DNA of 64,000 nt from JAFGBI01 sp964480725 (lineage in GTDB: Bacteria > Myxococcota_A > Polyangia > Polyangiales > Polyangiaceae): the NCBI GenBank assembly GCA_964480725.1, contig CAYZQO010000031.1, forward strand, positions 3,132 through 67,131. The letters are read 5' to 3'. Positions within the stretch are counted from its first letter, which is position 1. The number at the start of each line of letters is the position of its first letter. A model generated the notes under the pieces. The model made no database searches. It saw nothing but the letters and a program-made list of their open reading frames with translations, and was not told the DNA's origin. This document shows, piece after piece, positions 43,981 to 53,508 of this stretch. The translations under genes and the position numbers were made by a program.

Positions 43981-44470
43981 CGGGAGCGCCTGCGATCGGC
44001 GCCGCGCCGCCCGCGACGGGTGGCAGCGCCGCGCCGCCGGCGCCCGCATCGGGGACGAGGCCGGTGGCGCCACCCTGGCCGACTCCGGCGGTTCCACCGG
44101 CGCCGCCTCCATCAGCCGGCGCGGGAACGCAAGCCCACCCCGCTGAGCTCGCGCGGCAGCGGTAGCCGTCCACGCAATCGTAGCCGGCGGTGTCGCAGGA
44201 GCCCACCGCGCAGACGCCCGCGCGCGTGCAGGTCTCGCGGCGGCCGCAGTCGTCGGGTGAGTCGCAGAAGGTGATCCCGCGATCGCTGCGGGCATCCCCG
44301 CCGGGGAGGGGGGGCACGAGCTCGCAGTTGCCCGTGTGGACGTTGCAGTCATAGCCGGCGGCACAGTCCCAGTCGTCGAGGCAGGCGTAGGACGTCTCGG
44401 GGAAGATGGGACAGCCCCCCAGCGCGACCGCTCCGACCGTTACGGCGCCCAGCCGCAGGACTCGCTTCAT
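43973..44470 (-). CDS. Cys-rich lipoprotein
   Basis: A 165-aa exported protein with lipobox ALGGC, then about ten cysteines in a EGF-like/Dickkopf-like spacing (CLDDWDCAAGYDC, CGRRETCTRAGVC, CVDGYRCRAS) and a Gly/Ala-rich tail. Such short Cys-rich repeats are common in myxobacterial surface lipoproteins. Function unknown. The 3' end overlaps sspB on the opposite strand. Confidence 0.75.
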   Translation of the reverse strand: MKRVLRLGAVTVGAVALGGCPIFPETSYACLDDWDCAAGYDCNVHTGNCELVPPLPGGDARSDRGITFCDSPDDCGRRETCTRAGVCAVGSCDTAGYDCVDGYRCRASSAGWACVPAPADGGGAGGTAGVGQGGATGLVPDAGAGGAALPPVAGGAAPIAGAPVT

Positions 44471-44682
44471 CGGTGCCTCCGAAGACCCCCGGGCGATGGG
44501 GACGACGCCGGGGAGCGTAGCAAGCGACGTGCCCCGGACAAGGCGCGGGTCCCGAAGGCTCGTTCCCCGCGCTCGAGCGGCGGGCTCGTGAAGGTCGGTT
44601 CACGGGGTGCCGCGCCGACGAAACCCGAACCCGGGTTCTCGCGCCATGGTAGGTTTCGACCCACACCTTCCGCGGGCAGAAG

Positions 44683-47097
44683 ATGGACGTTCGCTGCGAG
44701 CGTTGCCAGACCGAGTACGACTTCGACGATGCGCTCGTCTCGGACCGCGGGACGACGGTGAAGTGCACGAATTGTGGGCACCAGTTCAAGGTGTTCCCCG
44801 TCGCGGGCGCTGGCCGGCCCGAGATTTGGGTGGTGCGTTCGCCGACCGGCGTGGAGGTCACCTACACCGCGCTCCGGGACCTGCAGCGGGCCATCGCCCA
44901 GGGGCAGGTTTCGCCCGACGATCTGCTGCTGCCCAAGGGCCTGCCGCCGCGTCCGCTCCGGTCGATCGCGGAGCTGCAGCCGTTCTTCGGCGCCCACCGC
45001 CCGGCGGGTGGAACGCAGCGGACGCTCGCAGGGGTTTCCCCGCCCGTCACCGGCGCCGCGCCGCACGAGCCCGTCGCGCCGTCGCCGGCCGGCGACGCTC
45101 GGCAGGAGCCTTTCGCTCCGTCGCGGTCCGATCGGCCTCCGCGCCCCGAGGCTCGCTCCGCGCGCCAGCGGACCACGACGGCGCCGAAGCTGCCACCGTT
45201 CGAAGGGAAGCCCGCCCGCTCTACGCGGAGGGACAGCGAGCGGCCGACGGTCGTGCGCCAGGAAACCGAGCCGAAGCCCACCGCCGTCGCCGCCGCGGCT
45301 CCGCGGCGTTCGAAGGCCGCGTCCGCGGGGCTGGCGACGGATCTCGCTCCTGCCCGGGGGACGACGACGCTCGGGTTGGCACCGGTGGGGCTCGCGGCGC
45401 CGGGCGCCGGTGATTCGAGCCCGACCGCCGCCTCGCCGCCGGCCCCCGACGCGGTGTCGCCCGCTCAGCACGTGGCCGTCGCCACGGGTGAGCCCGCCGC
45501 GGCGCCCCTCGCGGGCGCGGTCGCCACAGGCGGCACGGGTTCGCCCGACCCGGAGCCGCCGCGGGCCCTGCGGGAGGTTGAGCCTTCCCCGCCCGAGCGC
45601 GCGGAGGCTGTCACCTCCGCGGCGTACCGGCCCGAGGAGTACTTCACGCCACCGCCGCGCGAGCTCAGCTTCTCCGGATCGCTCTCGGAGCCGGATCCGC
45701 GCTTCGTCCCGCCGAGCCGCGCCCGGCGCGTTCGGGCGGGTTGGATCGTGGGGATCGTCCTGGTCGGCGGCCTCCTGCTCATCGCCGCGACCATCGGGGT
45801 GGCCCTGGTGCGCCGGCTCGCGGCGCCCGTGCCCGGCACCGTCGTGGCGCCCGTGCCCTCGTCCGATCCGAAGGTGGAGGCGTATCTCGTCGAGGGGCGC
45901 CGCCTGCTCGCCGCGGCCGACGTGGACGGCGCGGGGGCGGCGGTCTCCAAGGCCTCCGCTCTGGCCGAGTCCGATCCGGCGGTGCTCGCCGCGCTCGCCG
46001 AGATCGAGACCGTGCGCGCCGACTTCGTGTGGCTGCGCCTCCGGCTGCTCGATCCCTCCGCCACGGAGCGTGTCGATGCCACTGCGCGCGAGCTTCGCCA
46101 GCGGGTGGGCCGCGCGCGGACGGCGGTGGAGGCGGCGGCAGCGGCGCCGGTCCCCGACCCGACCTCGCGCCGCCTGCGCGTCGACCTCCTGCGCCTCGAC
46201 GGGCAGGTGTCGGAGGCGCGCGCGCTGGTGGTCCCACTGGCCGAGCGGGTGAGCGAGCCGGAGACGGCCTACGTCCTCGGCGCGCTCGATCTGGCGGAGG
46301 CGACGCCCGCGTTCCGGAGCGCTGCGGCGCGGCTGCGCGTCGCAGCGGCGGCCGAGGGTCGACTGGGGCGCGCCCGCGCGGCGCTCATCTACGCGCTGGC
46401 GCGTGCGGGTGACCTCGACGCCGCGCGGCGCGAACTCGGTCTGCTCACCGCGGCGACGGCCGCGCACCCGCTCGCGGCCGATCTCGCTCGCTTCGTCGAT
46501 CGTTGCGAGGTCGCACCGGAGCCGGGGGACGCGGGGGTCGAGGTGGTCGATACGGAGGCCCTGCGCACCGCCACCGCTACCGGCGTCGGGCCGGTCCCCG
46601 GTGGCGTGATCGATTTTCGGGAGCGGCTCCAGCAGGCCAGCGCCGCGCTTGGCGGCCGCGACCTCGATCGCGCCGAGCGGCTCTACCGTTCGGTGCTCGC
46701 CGAGCAGCCCAACAACACGGAGGCGCTCGCGGGGGTCGCCGAGGTGGCGCGCCAGCGCAACGATCCACGGGCCGGGGCGCTCTACGATGCGGTGCTCGCG
46801 CAGAACCCGAGCTACGTGCCGGCAATCGTCGCCCGCGCCGACCAGAAGTGGGCTGCCGGCGACGTCGCCGGGGCGATCCCCCTCTACCAGCGCGTGGTCG
46901 CGCAGGCGGGCGCGAACAGCAGCTATGGGCGTCACGCTTCGGCGCGTCTCGCCGAAGGAGCGCGGCGCGCGGGCGCGGCGGACGCGGGGCCGCCGGCGCC
47001 GACCGCGGCGGCCCCCCCGGCGCCGCCCCCGGCGACCGCGGCGCCGCCGGCCGCCGATGCGCCGTACATCGACACCACGGATCTGCCAGAGTTCTAG
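44683..47097 (+). CDS. Zinc-ribbon/GYF_2-like membrane protein with TPR domain
   Basis: An 804-aa protein. An MJ0042-type zinc ribbon (CERCQTEYD and CTNCGHQF, about 5-30) and a GYF_2/DUF4339-like domain (about 47-105, IWVVRSPTGVEVTYTALRDL) form the cytoplasmic start. A long disordered linker and a membrane helix (about 352-375) follow. The outside part (about 395-770) has TPR-type repeats (LYRSVLAEQPNNTEALAGVAE, LYDAVLAQNPSYVPAI) and a Pro/Ala tail. This layout is common in Myxococcota. It may scaffold envelope processes; the actual role is unknown. Coupled in order with sppA, which starts 3 bp later. Confidence 0.78.
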   Translation: MDVRCERCQTEYDFDDALVSDRGTTVKCTNCGHQFKVFPVAGAGRPEIWVVRSPTGVEVTYTALRDLQRAIAQGQVSPDDLLLPKGLPPRPLRSIAELQPFFGAHRPAGGTQRTLAGVSPPVTGAAPHEPVAPSPAGDARQEPFAPSRSDRPPRPEARSARQRTTTAPKLPPFEGKPARSTRRDSERPTVVRQETEPKPTAVAAAAPRRSKAASAGLATDLAPARGTTTLGLAPVGLAAPGAGDSSPTAASPPAPDAVSPAQHVAVATGEPAAAPLAGAVATGGTGSPDPEPPRALREVEPSPPERAEAVTSAAYRPEEYFTPPPRELSFSGSLSEPDPRFVPPSRARRVRAGWIVGIVLVGGLLLIAATIGVALVRRLAAPVPGTVVAPVPSSDPKVEAYLVEGRRLLAAADVDGAGAAVSKASALAESDPAVLAALAEIETVRADFVWLRLRLLDPSATERVDATARELRQRVGRARTAVEAAAAAPVPDPTSRRLRVDLLRLDGQVSEARALVVPLAERVSEPETAYVLGALDLAEATPAFRSAAARLRVAAAAEGRLGRARAALIYALARAGDLDAARRELGLLTAATAAHPLAADLARFVDRCEVAPEPGDAGVEVVDTEALRTATATGVGPVPGGVIDFRERLQQASAALGGRDLDRAERLYRSVLAEQPNNTEALAGVAEVARQRNDPRAGALYDAVLAQNPSYVPAIVARADQKWAAGDVAGAIPLYQRVVAQAGANSSYGRHASARLAEGARRAGAADAGPPAPTAAAPPAPPPATAAPPAADAPYIDTTDLPEF

Positions 47098-47099
47098 CG

Positions 47100-48929
47100 A
47101 TGAAGCGGGCAAGGCTGTGCGTTCTGGGCGTGGCGGTCGCGGTGATGGTCGGCGGCTGCGAAGCTCGACCGCGGGGCGCGGCGGACGATGCGACGGTGAA
47201 ACCGTCGCTCCTCGGTGCGTTCCCGGCTAGCGCGGGGAAGGTGCTCGAGATCGACCTGACCGCCGGGGCACCGGAGGTGATGGAAGGCGGGCTGATGCCG
47301 CTGCCCGCGACCCGCACCTATGTCGGCCTCGTGCGGGCGCTCGAGGGAGCGGCCCGGGACGAGCGGGCATCGGCGGTCGTCGTGCGGTTCGGCTCCTCCA
47401 CCTTCGGCTGGGCACGATCCGAGGAGCTCGCGCGCCTGCTCGGGGCGGTCCGCACGCGTGGCAAGCCCGTCGTTTGCCACACGCACGGGCTCGACAACGC
47501 CTCGGCATGGCTGATGACCGCGGGCTGCGACCGGATCTGGCTGAGCCCTGCCGGTGCGGCCGACGTCGTCGGCATCGCCGCGCAGGTGGTCTACTTCCGC
47601 GGCGCGCTCGACCGCCTGGCGGTGCACGCCGACTTCATCGCGGTCGGCGAGTACAAGAGCGCCATCGAGTCGTTCACCCGCGACGGCCCATCGGAGGCGG
47701 CGCGAAGAGATCTGACCGAGACGCTGGCGTCGATCCGGCAGAGCTGGCTCGACGGGCTCGCCAAAGCGCGCCCGGCCGCGAAGGGGTCGAAGGTCGCCGA
47801 GGCTGGCCCCTTCAGCCCCGAGGAGGCGCTCGGCGCGGGTCTGATCGACGGGATCGGCTTCGAGCGTGACGCGATCGAGGACGCCAAGGCGCGCGGCAAC
47901 GCCACTACCGTCAAGCCTCATTTCGGTCCCCAGGGCGCCGCGGGCATGCTTGACGTGGCCGAGATCATCCGGATCCTGTCGGGGGTCGATGAACGAGCTG
48001 GCGGTCGGCCGCGGATCGCCGTGCTGCCCGCCGTCGGCTCGATCGCGATGAGCGCGAGCGGCGGGCTGTTCGAGGGCGGGGGGATCGCCGAGCGCTCGAT
48101 GACGAAGACGCTGCGCCGGCTCGCGGGCGACGACGGGGTGAAGGCGGTCGTGCTCCGCATCGACTCGCCCGGTGGCTCCGCGCTGGCCAGCGATCTGCTC
48201 TGGAAGGAGGTGGCCGACCTCCGGGCGAAGAAGCCGGTGGTGGTGTCGGTCGGCGGCATGGCGGCGAGCGGCGGCTACTACATCGCCTGCGCCGCGAGCC
48301 GCATCCTCGCGGAGAAGACCAGCATCGTGGGCTCGATCGGGGTCTTCGGGGGCAAGGTCACCTTCGACCAGGGGCTCGCCGCGGTTGGCGTCAACGCGGT
48401 CACCTTCCCCGCCAGCCCGGAGCCGGGCGCGGCCGCCCGAGCGGCGTACCTCTCTCCGCTCGAGCCCTGGGACGACGCGACCCGGGAGCGGGTGCGGGCG
48501 CAGATGCACGGCGTCTACGACCTGTTCCTGCGGCGGGTGGCCGAGGGGCGCAGGCTCCCCCTCGAGCGCGTCCGGCAGCTTGCCGCGGGGCGCATCTACA
48601 GCGGCCTGCAGGGGCGTGACCGCGGGCTGGTGGACGAGCTCGGCGGGCTCGCGCGCGCGGTCGAGGTGGCCAGGGAGCTCGGTCAGGTGGGCGCCGACGC
48701 GCCAGTGGTGGTCGAGGGAATGGGCGATTCGCTGCTAGAGCTGCTGGCGCTCGGCGAGGGCGCGAGCCGTGCCGAGGTGGAGGCCGCAGTATCCCGCTTG
48801 GAGCGGCGGCGGAGCGACCTGCACCGGGTCATAACGCCATCGCTCCTTCGCTTCGGTGCCGTGCTCGCGCCGCTGCTCGACGGGGAGCACGTGCTCGCGG
48901 CCGCCCCTTACGCGATGATCGTCGAGTGA
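47100..48929 (+). CDS. sppA: Signal peptide peptidase SppA, lipoprotein form
   Basis: A 609-aa SppA of the long (67K) type, which degrades cleaved signal peptides at the membrane. It has two S49 domains: the N-terminal one carries the catalytic Lys in VGEYKSAIESF, the C-terminal one the Ser in GGMAASGGYYIA. Unlike E. coli SppA it starts with a lipoprotein signal (VMVGGCEARP), so it is probably lipid-anchored. ATG at 47100, 3 bp after the TPR gene, so the two form a unit. It converges on the protease gene at 48963. Confidence 0.92.
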   Translation: MKRARLCVLGVAVAVMVGGCEARPRGAADDATVKPSLLGAFPASAGKVLEIDLTAGAPEVMEGGLMPLPATRTYVGLVRALEGAARDERASAVVVRFGSSTFGWARSEELARLLGAVRTRGKPVVCHTHGLDNASAWLMTAGCDRIWLSPAGAADVVGIAAQVVYFRGALDRLAVHADFIAVGEYKSAIESFTRDGPSEAARRDLTETLASIRQSWLDGLAKARPAAKGSKVAEAGPFSPEEALGAGLIDGIGFERDAIEDAKARGNATTVKPHFGPQGAAGMLDVAEIIRILSGVDERAGGRPRIAVLPAVGSIAMSASGGLFEGGGIAERSMTKTLRRLAGDDGVKAVVLRIDSPGGSALASDLLWKEVADLRAKKPVVVSVGGMAASGGYYIACAASRILAEKTSIVGSIGVFGGKVTFDQGLAAVGVNAVTFPASPEPGAAARAAYLSPLEPWDDATRERVRAQMHGVYDLFLRRVAEGRRLPLERVRQLAAGRIYSGLQGRDRGLVDELGGLARAVEVARELGQVGADAPVVVEGMGDSLLELLALGEGASRAEVEAAVSRLERRRSDLHRVITPSLLRFGAVLAPLLDGEHVLAAAPYAMIVE

Positions 48930-48962
48930 GCGGCCACGCCGGCGGCCGGGCCTGCCCGCGTG

Positions 48963-50843
48963 TTACGGCAGCGTCACCGGCGACGACCCGTCGACCCGCA
49001 CGTGCGCCGCGTCCCCGTCCGGCACCTGCACCAGCACGATCCCGCCGGGGAGCGAGTCGAGGGGCGTCAGGTAGCCCACGCCCGTCTCGATGACGCTGAG
49101 GCTGGCGTCGAGCCAATCGACCCCGATCTCGATCCCGCCGGGGGGCGCCAGTAGCTCGTAGCTTGGGCCGAGACGGACCTCCCCGTCGCTCCCGATGCGG
49201 AGCGACTGCCACTCTGCGGGGGTGCCCCGGATCATCGGGGTGGCGTTGGTCGCCACGATCCAGTCGAAGATGCCCTGATAGGTGTAGGCGCTGGACCAGA
49301 TGTTCTCGCAGTAGCTCATGAAGTCGTTGCACTCCGGCTCCTTGAGGATCTGGTCGGCGAGATCGTAACCCCAGGTCCCCGTCCTGCCGTCCGGGAAGGG
49401 GTAGTTCCAGTCGGCGTCCGTGGTGCCGCACGGCGCATGACCGCGTCCGTGCAGGTGCGCGAGCTCGTGCACGACGGTCCCGGCGGAGTACTCGCCCGGG
49501 TAGCCGAGGCCGACGCCAGCGTTCATCCGCCAGAAGGGCTCGGGGGACTCGGCCAGGAATGCCTGCCCGGCGACGCAGCCGCGAGGGCAGTACAGCTCCT
49601 CTCGATCGGCGGGGTTGAAGAGCCCGTAGAAGTACTCGTCGGACGGGGAGCCGAACTCCGCTTCCATGAAATCGACGAGGCCGTAGAGGATCTCGTTCCA
49701 GCCCGAGCCGTCCGCAGAAACCGGATCGCTCCAGGGCATCTCTTTCGTGACCGTGAGCTCCAGGGCGTCGAAGGAGACGGGGTAGAACTTGGAGAAGTAC
49801 TCCCGGTAGAGCGCCACCTGGGCGTCACTGGTGTCCGGGAGCCGCCCGGAGCCATCGGCGTCGTAGCGGATCGGCACCAAGTGGATGATGAGCCCGCCGT
49901 CGAGGCTTCGCTCGCCGATGCTCGCGGCGCCGGACTCGGGCCACCGCGTGCGAGTGGAGTCGCCGCTGCCGCTGCCGCCGCCCACCTCCACGAGCGAGAC
50001 GCTGTAGGTTGCGCCGCCCGCGAGCGCGGTGGCGGGCACGTCCACGTTCAGCGTGGAGCCGAGCTCCTCGTCGGCGGAGTCGCGGTTGATCGTCTGCTCG
50101 GCGGTGAGCGACACCAGGCTCCCCGCCGATTCGACCTCTACCACCGCGCGCACGCCACGCGCCGTCCACCCGGACTGCCGCGCGACGAAGATCCGGAGCA
50201 GCGCTTCCTTGTCCTGAGCGATGTCCGCCGGGCGCTCGGCGACCTCCGCCCAGTCCTGCATCAGTGGGATTTCGACCGTCTGGTAGAGGGACACCTTGCT
50301 GATTTCGAGTCCCGTCACCGGCGTCGAGCTCTCGCTCCCGCCGGTGCCCGCGGTGCCGCCGGTGGCCTCCCCGCCGGTGGCGAACCCACCCGTCGCGTTT
50401 CCGCCGGTGGCGAACCCACCGGTCGCGTCTCCCCCGGTGGTGAACCCACCCGTGGTGAACCCGCCGGTCGCCAACCCGCCGGTGGCAAACCCGCCGGTGG
50501 CGAAGCCGCCGGTGGTGAACCCACCCGTGGTGAACCCGCCGGTGGTGAAGCCGCCCGTGGGGAGCCCGCCGGACGCGAAGCCGCCGGTGCTGGCACCACC
50601 GGTTGGCAGCCCGCCAGTCGCGAAGCCGCCGGTGCTGGCACCACCGGTTGCCAGCCCGCCGGACGCGAAGCCGCCGGTGCTGGCACCACCGGTTGCCAGC
50701 CCGCCGGTGGTCATCCCACCGATCCCTCCCGAGCCGCCCGCGGCCGTCTCAGCTCCGCCGGGGTTGTCGTCCCCAACGCCGCACGCGGGGAGGAGCGCGA
50801 GCGCCATCGTCCACGCCGCCCCACGCCCGATTGTTGATCGCAT
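48963..50843 (-). CDS. Metzincin-type lipoprotein metalloprotease with pentapeptide repeats
   Basis: A 626-aa exported lipoprotein (lipobox LLPACG; ATG 50843 with AAGGA upstream). Residues about 38-165 are around 25 tandem five-residue repeats of the form (F/L/A/S)-x-TGG. The remainder is a protease domain: HELAHLHGRGH provides the full HExxHxxGxxH zinc signature, and CNDFMSYC looks like the Met-turn. Cysteines (CPRGCVAG, CGTTDAD) suggest disulfides. It probably acts on the cell surface or is secreted for predation. No propeptide Cys-switch is clear. Convergent with sppA. Confidence 0.85.
   Translation of the reverse strand: MRSTIGRGAAWTMALALLPACGVGDDNPGGAETAAGGSGGIGGMTTGGLATGGASTGGFASGGLATGGASTGGFATGGLPTGGASTGGFASGGLPTGGFTTGGFTTGGFTTGGFATGGFATGGLATGGFTTGGFTTGGDATGGFATGGNATGGFATGGEATGGTAGTGGSESSTPVTGLEISKVSLYQTVEIPLMQDWAEVAERPADIAQDKEALLRIFVARQSGWTARGVRAVVEVESAGSLVSLTAEQTINRDSADEELGSTLNVDVPATALAGGATYSVSLVEVGGGSGSGDSTRTRWPESGAASIGERSLDGGLIIHLVPIRYDADGSGRLPDTSDAQVALYREYFSKFYPVSFDALELTVTKEMPWSDPVSADGSGWNEILYGLVDFMEAEFGSPSDEYFYGLFNPADREELYCPRGCVAGQAFLAESPEPFWRMNAGVGLGYPGEYSAGTVVHELAHLHGRGHAPCGTTDADWNYPFPDGRTGTWGYDLADQILKEPECNDFMSYCENIWSSAYTYQGIFDWIVATNATPMIRGTPAEWQSLRIGSDGEVRLGPSYELLAPPGGIEIGVDWLDASLSVIETGVGYLTPLDSLPGGIVLVQVPDGDAAHVRVDGSSPVTLP
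50335..50725 (-). repeat. 15-bp minisatellite coding TGG-type pentapeptides
   Basis: Tandem 15-nt units (for example GGTGGCAACCGG variants) inside the protease gene encode about 25 pentapeptides. Units are 5 codons, so gain or loss keeps the frame. Internal runs of identical units (FTTGG three times, FATGG twice) suggest slippage or recombination. Confidence 0.85.
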
Positions 50844-51118
50844 GCCGACGAGATCCTTCCGCAGCCCGACCGTGTCGTCAGGATATCGCGATTCATGGGG
50901 TTTCGCACGTCCTGGCGAGTCCGTGCTCGGGCCCGAACCGGGATCCCCCAGGGCGCTGGCCGTTTCTTGTGGGCGACTGCGCGCGCCTGCCCTCCGCTGC
51001 CCGGGGGATTGCGGGCGGGCTCGCGGGTCGTCGCGCAGCCGGGCTCGGCAAGCACCGGGGCAGGAAGGGCTCGTCCGCGGCGCCGTCACCGGGTGCGGCG
51101 CCCGTTTCGCGACCACGC

Positions 51119-52108
51119 TCACCAGCAATTGTCGACGCAGCAGGACCGACCCTCTTCGCAGGTCAGGTCCTCGCCCGCGTCCGCCCAGCAGCCGGTGCAC
51201 TCGCCGGGCACGCAGTTGGCGCCCTCTGCCTGGGAGCAGGTGGACGCCGGCGCGGGCTGGCAGCACCAGCCGTTGCCGTTACTGCCGCAGTCTTGGTGCC
51301 CATCGACCGCGACGGGCTCGAACCCGATCGGGCAGACCTCCCATCGCTCGGCGGTGCAGAGCTCGCCGCCGGCGAGCTCACAGGCTGGTGTGAGCGCCGG
51401 GCCAGAGCCGCCGGCGCCGCCCGCTCCTCCGGCGCCGGCTCCACCGCCACCCGCCCCGCCGTCACCCGCGGGCTCCTCGTCCGGGAGGCACTCGGGGTTC
51501 TTCGTGCGGTCGTCGTAGGGCAGGAAGTCGTAGTCCGGCCACAGCTCGAGGATGCGCTCGTACTGGGCCTCGGGGATGGGAGGGACGCCCTCCGATGGGC
51601 AGGGGCCCTGGTGATTGGGCACGTTGATGGCGATGGTGCGGGCCTGCCCGTCGACCACCTCCTCCTCGTTCTTGCTGGCGATCGGCAGGCAGTTCTCCGG
51701 GGCGCAGGAGGGGTCGTCCCAGGATGCCACCATCAGGACGTAGTCCAGGCCGGGGGTGACCGTCTGCGCCTCGCTGGTGTCACCGAGCTCGATTCGGCCG
51801 AACTCGACGCCCCGATACGAGGACTCGCAGATCGTCCACGGCGGCCGAAGCTCCAGCTCCGGATTGTTGAAATCGTTCTGGATCCGGACTGTGGCTGCTG
51901 CCGCGTCGTCGCCGGCGGCACCGCCCGCCCCTCCCCTCGGTGTGCCAGCGGAGCCCCCGCCGGGAGCGCTGCCGTCCGACCCGACCGGCTCCGCCCCCGC
52001 ATCGCCGCCCTGACTCGCGGAGGGATCGCTCTCCGAGTCACCCCCGCAGCCGAGCGCGAGCGCGCAGCCAGCAGTGAGCAGGGTCAGTCGTCGTATCCAC
52101 TGTGCCAT
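51119..52108 (-). CDS. Lipoprotein, paralogue of the nickel-operon lipoprotein
   Basis: A 329-aa lipoprotein (lipobox ALALGC). After a Gly/Ser linker, residues about 72-220 are nearly the same as the protein at 57773-58327 (shared WTICESSYRGVEFGRIEL, DDPSCAPENCLPIASKNEEE, PNHQGPC and PDYxF). A second part (about 245-329) adds a Cys-rich domain with about 14 cysteines (GWCCQPAPASTC, CCVDNCW) that the paralogue lacks. Divergent from nikR and only 277 bp away. I do not know the family; position suggests a link to metal uptake, but no NikR box was found upstream of this copy. Confidence 0.75.
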   Translation of the reverse strand: MAQWIRRLTLLTAGCALALGCGGDSESDPSASQGGDAGAEPVGSDGSAPGGGSAGTPRGGAGGAAGDDAAAATVRIQNDFNNPELELRPPWTICESSYRGVEFGRIELGDTSEAQTVTPGLDYVLMVASWDDPSCAPENCLPIASKNEEEVVDGQARTIAINVPNHQGPCPSEGVPPIPEAQYERILELWPDYDFLPYDDRTKNPECLPDEEPAGDGGAGGGGAGAGGAGGAGGSGPALTPACELAGGELCTAERWEVCPIGFEPVAVDGHQDCGSNGNGWCCQPAPASTCSQAEGANCVPGECTGCWADAGEDLTCEEGRSCCVDNCW

Positions 52109-52385
52109 GGGGTTCCCTTCTGCCCGAGGTCTGGGGAAGCACCGGCGCGTTAAGCAAGTTCCGTGCTTGCATCGTCGGCTAAGGTTTCGGCTGACCGCGG
52201 ATGCCTCGGATCGGGTCCTGGTCGAACGACGGAGCGAGTTCGCCAGGAGAGAGCGCGCTCGGGGGGAGTCGCCCGCTTGGCACAGAATGGCCCATGGACC
52301 GCGCGCGCTGCGCTAGCCTGGCGCGGCGGGTGCCGGCCGGGCGGGCGTGACGGTTCGGCGAGCCCCTGCACCCCGGAGATCCGCC

Positions 52386-52802
52386 ATGAGCACCGTCACT
52401 CGCTTCAGCGTGTCCATCGAGCAGGAGCTGCTCGGTCGGTTCCTCCGGATCGCGAAGCAGCGGGGGTGGGGCAACCGCTCCGAGGCGCTCCGCAACCTCA
52501 TCCGCGATGCCCTGGTGCGGGAGGAGTGGGAGGCGGACGCCGAGATCGTCGGCACCATCACGCTCGTGTACGACCACCACAAGCGCGATCTCAGCGAGAA
52601 GCTCACCGGCATCCAGCACGATCACCACGACGCTGTGCTCTCCGCGACGCACATCCACCTCGACCACGACAACTGTCTCGAGATGATCGCCGTCCGCGGC
52701 ACCGCCTCCGAGGTGCAACGGATCGCCGACGCGCTCATCGGCACGCGGGGCGTCAAGCACGGCAAGCTCTCGGCCACCACCACGGGCAAGAAGATCCGGT
52801 AG
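52386..52802 (+). CDS. nikR: Nickel-responsive regulator NikR
   Basis: A 138-aa ribbon-helix-helix repressor. N-terminal RHH (about 1-45; VTRFSVSIEQELL) and ACT-like nickel-binding domain with HHDAVLSATHIHLDHDNCLE, which holds the His-His-Cys nickel ligands. I chose the ATG at 52386, which has GGAG nearby. Divergent from a lipoprotein gene and convergent with the ATPase of a TonB/ECF operon whose promoter region carries a NikR-type box, so it likely represses nickel uptake. Confidence 0.94.
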   Translation: MSTVTRFSVSIEQELLGRFLRIAKQRGWGNRSEALRNLIRDALVREEWEADAEIVGTITLVYDHHKRDLSEKLTGIQHDHHDAVLSATHIHLDHDNCLEMIAVRGTASEVQRIADALIGTRGVKHGKLSATTTGKKIR

Positions 52803-52815
52803 CCGACGGGCCGAA

Positions 52816-53508
52816 TTACCCCTCCCAGCGGCGGCGCACCTCGTTCGGGTCCTGCGTGTCGAGCGCGATGCGGCCCCCGTCCAGCACCAGAAAGCGCGAA
52901 CAGACGTCGCCCGCGAAGGCGAGGTCGTGGGTCGCGATCAGCATCGCGGCGTCGAGGCGCCCGAGCAGCGCCGACAGCGCGCGCCTCCCCGGGGGATCGA
53001 GCCCAGCGGTCGGCTCGTCGAACAGCAGCAGCGCCGGCTCCGTCACCAGGGCGCCAGCCAGGGCCACCCGCTGCTTCTGGCCGTGCGACAGGTGGTGCAG
53101 CGGCGCTTCGGCCATCGGTTCGACCCCGAGGGCGCCGAGCGCGCCCCGCGCCCGCTCCAGCGCTTCGGCGGTCGGGACGCCCCGGCGCAACAGCCCGAAC
53201 GCCGCGTCGTCGAGCACCCGAGGGAAGAGGAGTTGATCCTCGGGCACGTTGAAGAGAAACCCGATCCGGTCCCGGAGGCTCCCCGCTGTTCTGCGCTCGA
53301 GCCGGGTGCCGGTGACTCGGATTTCTCCCTCGTGGTCGATCAGGCCGACGGCGGCTGACAGGAGGGTCGTCTTGCCCGAACCGTTGAGGCCGAGCAGCGC
53401 CGCGCGCTCCCCGGGCATGATGGTGAAGGAGACGCCGGCCAGGATCGGCCGATCCTCTTGGTGGTACCGGACCGTGACGTCCCGGAGCTCGAGCGTGGGG
53501 TGGCTCAC
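52816..53508 (-). CDS. nikO: ECF transporter ATPase (NikO/CbiO-like)
   Basis: A 230-aa ABC ATPase of the energy-coupling factor type. Walker A LGLNGSGKTTLL, Q-loop FNVPEDQLLFP (with the ECF-typical PEDQ), signature LSHGQKQRVALAG, Walker B ALLLFDEPTAGLD, H-loop ATHDL. The PEDQ motif and short length are typical of Ni/Co ECF ATPases. GTG start overlaps the stop of the T-component gene (GTGA). Named by context with nikR; substrate is inferred. Confidence 0.9.
   Translation of the reverse strand: MSHPTLELRDVTVRYHQEDRPILAGVSFTIMPGERAALLGLNGSGKTTLLSAAVGLIDHEGEIRVTGTRLERRTAGSLRDRIGFLFNVPEDQLLFPRVLDDAAFGLLRRGVPTAEALERARGALGALGVEPMAEAPLHHLSHGQKQRVALAGALVTEPALLLFDEPTAGLDPPGRRALSALLGRLDAAMLIATHDLAFAGDVCSRFLVLDGGRIALDTQDPNEVRRRWEG

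Noticed and set aside
50335..50725. Regular repeats as a possible CRISPR array
   Set aside because: There are no unique spacers, units are 15 bp and in frame with the protease gene.
52152..52168. AAGCA-N7-TGCTT palindrome upstream of the 51119 lipoprotein gene as a second NikR box
   Set aside because: It does not match GTGTTAC-N13-GTAACAC, and the arms are only five bases.
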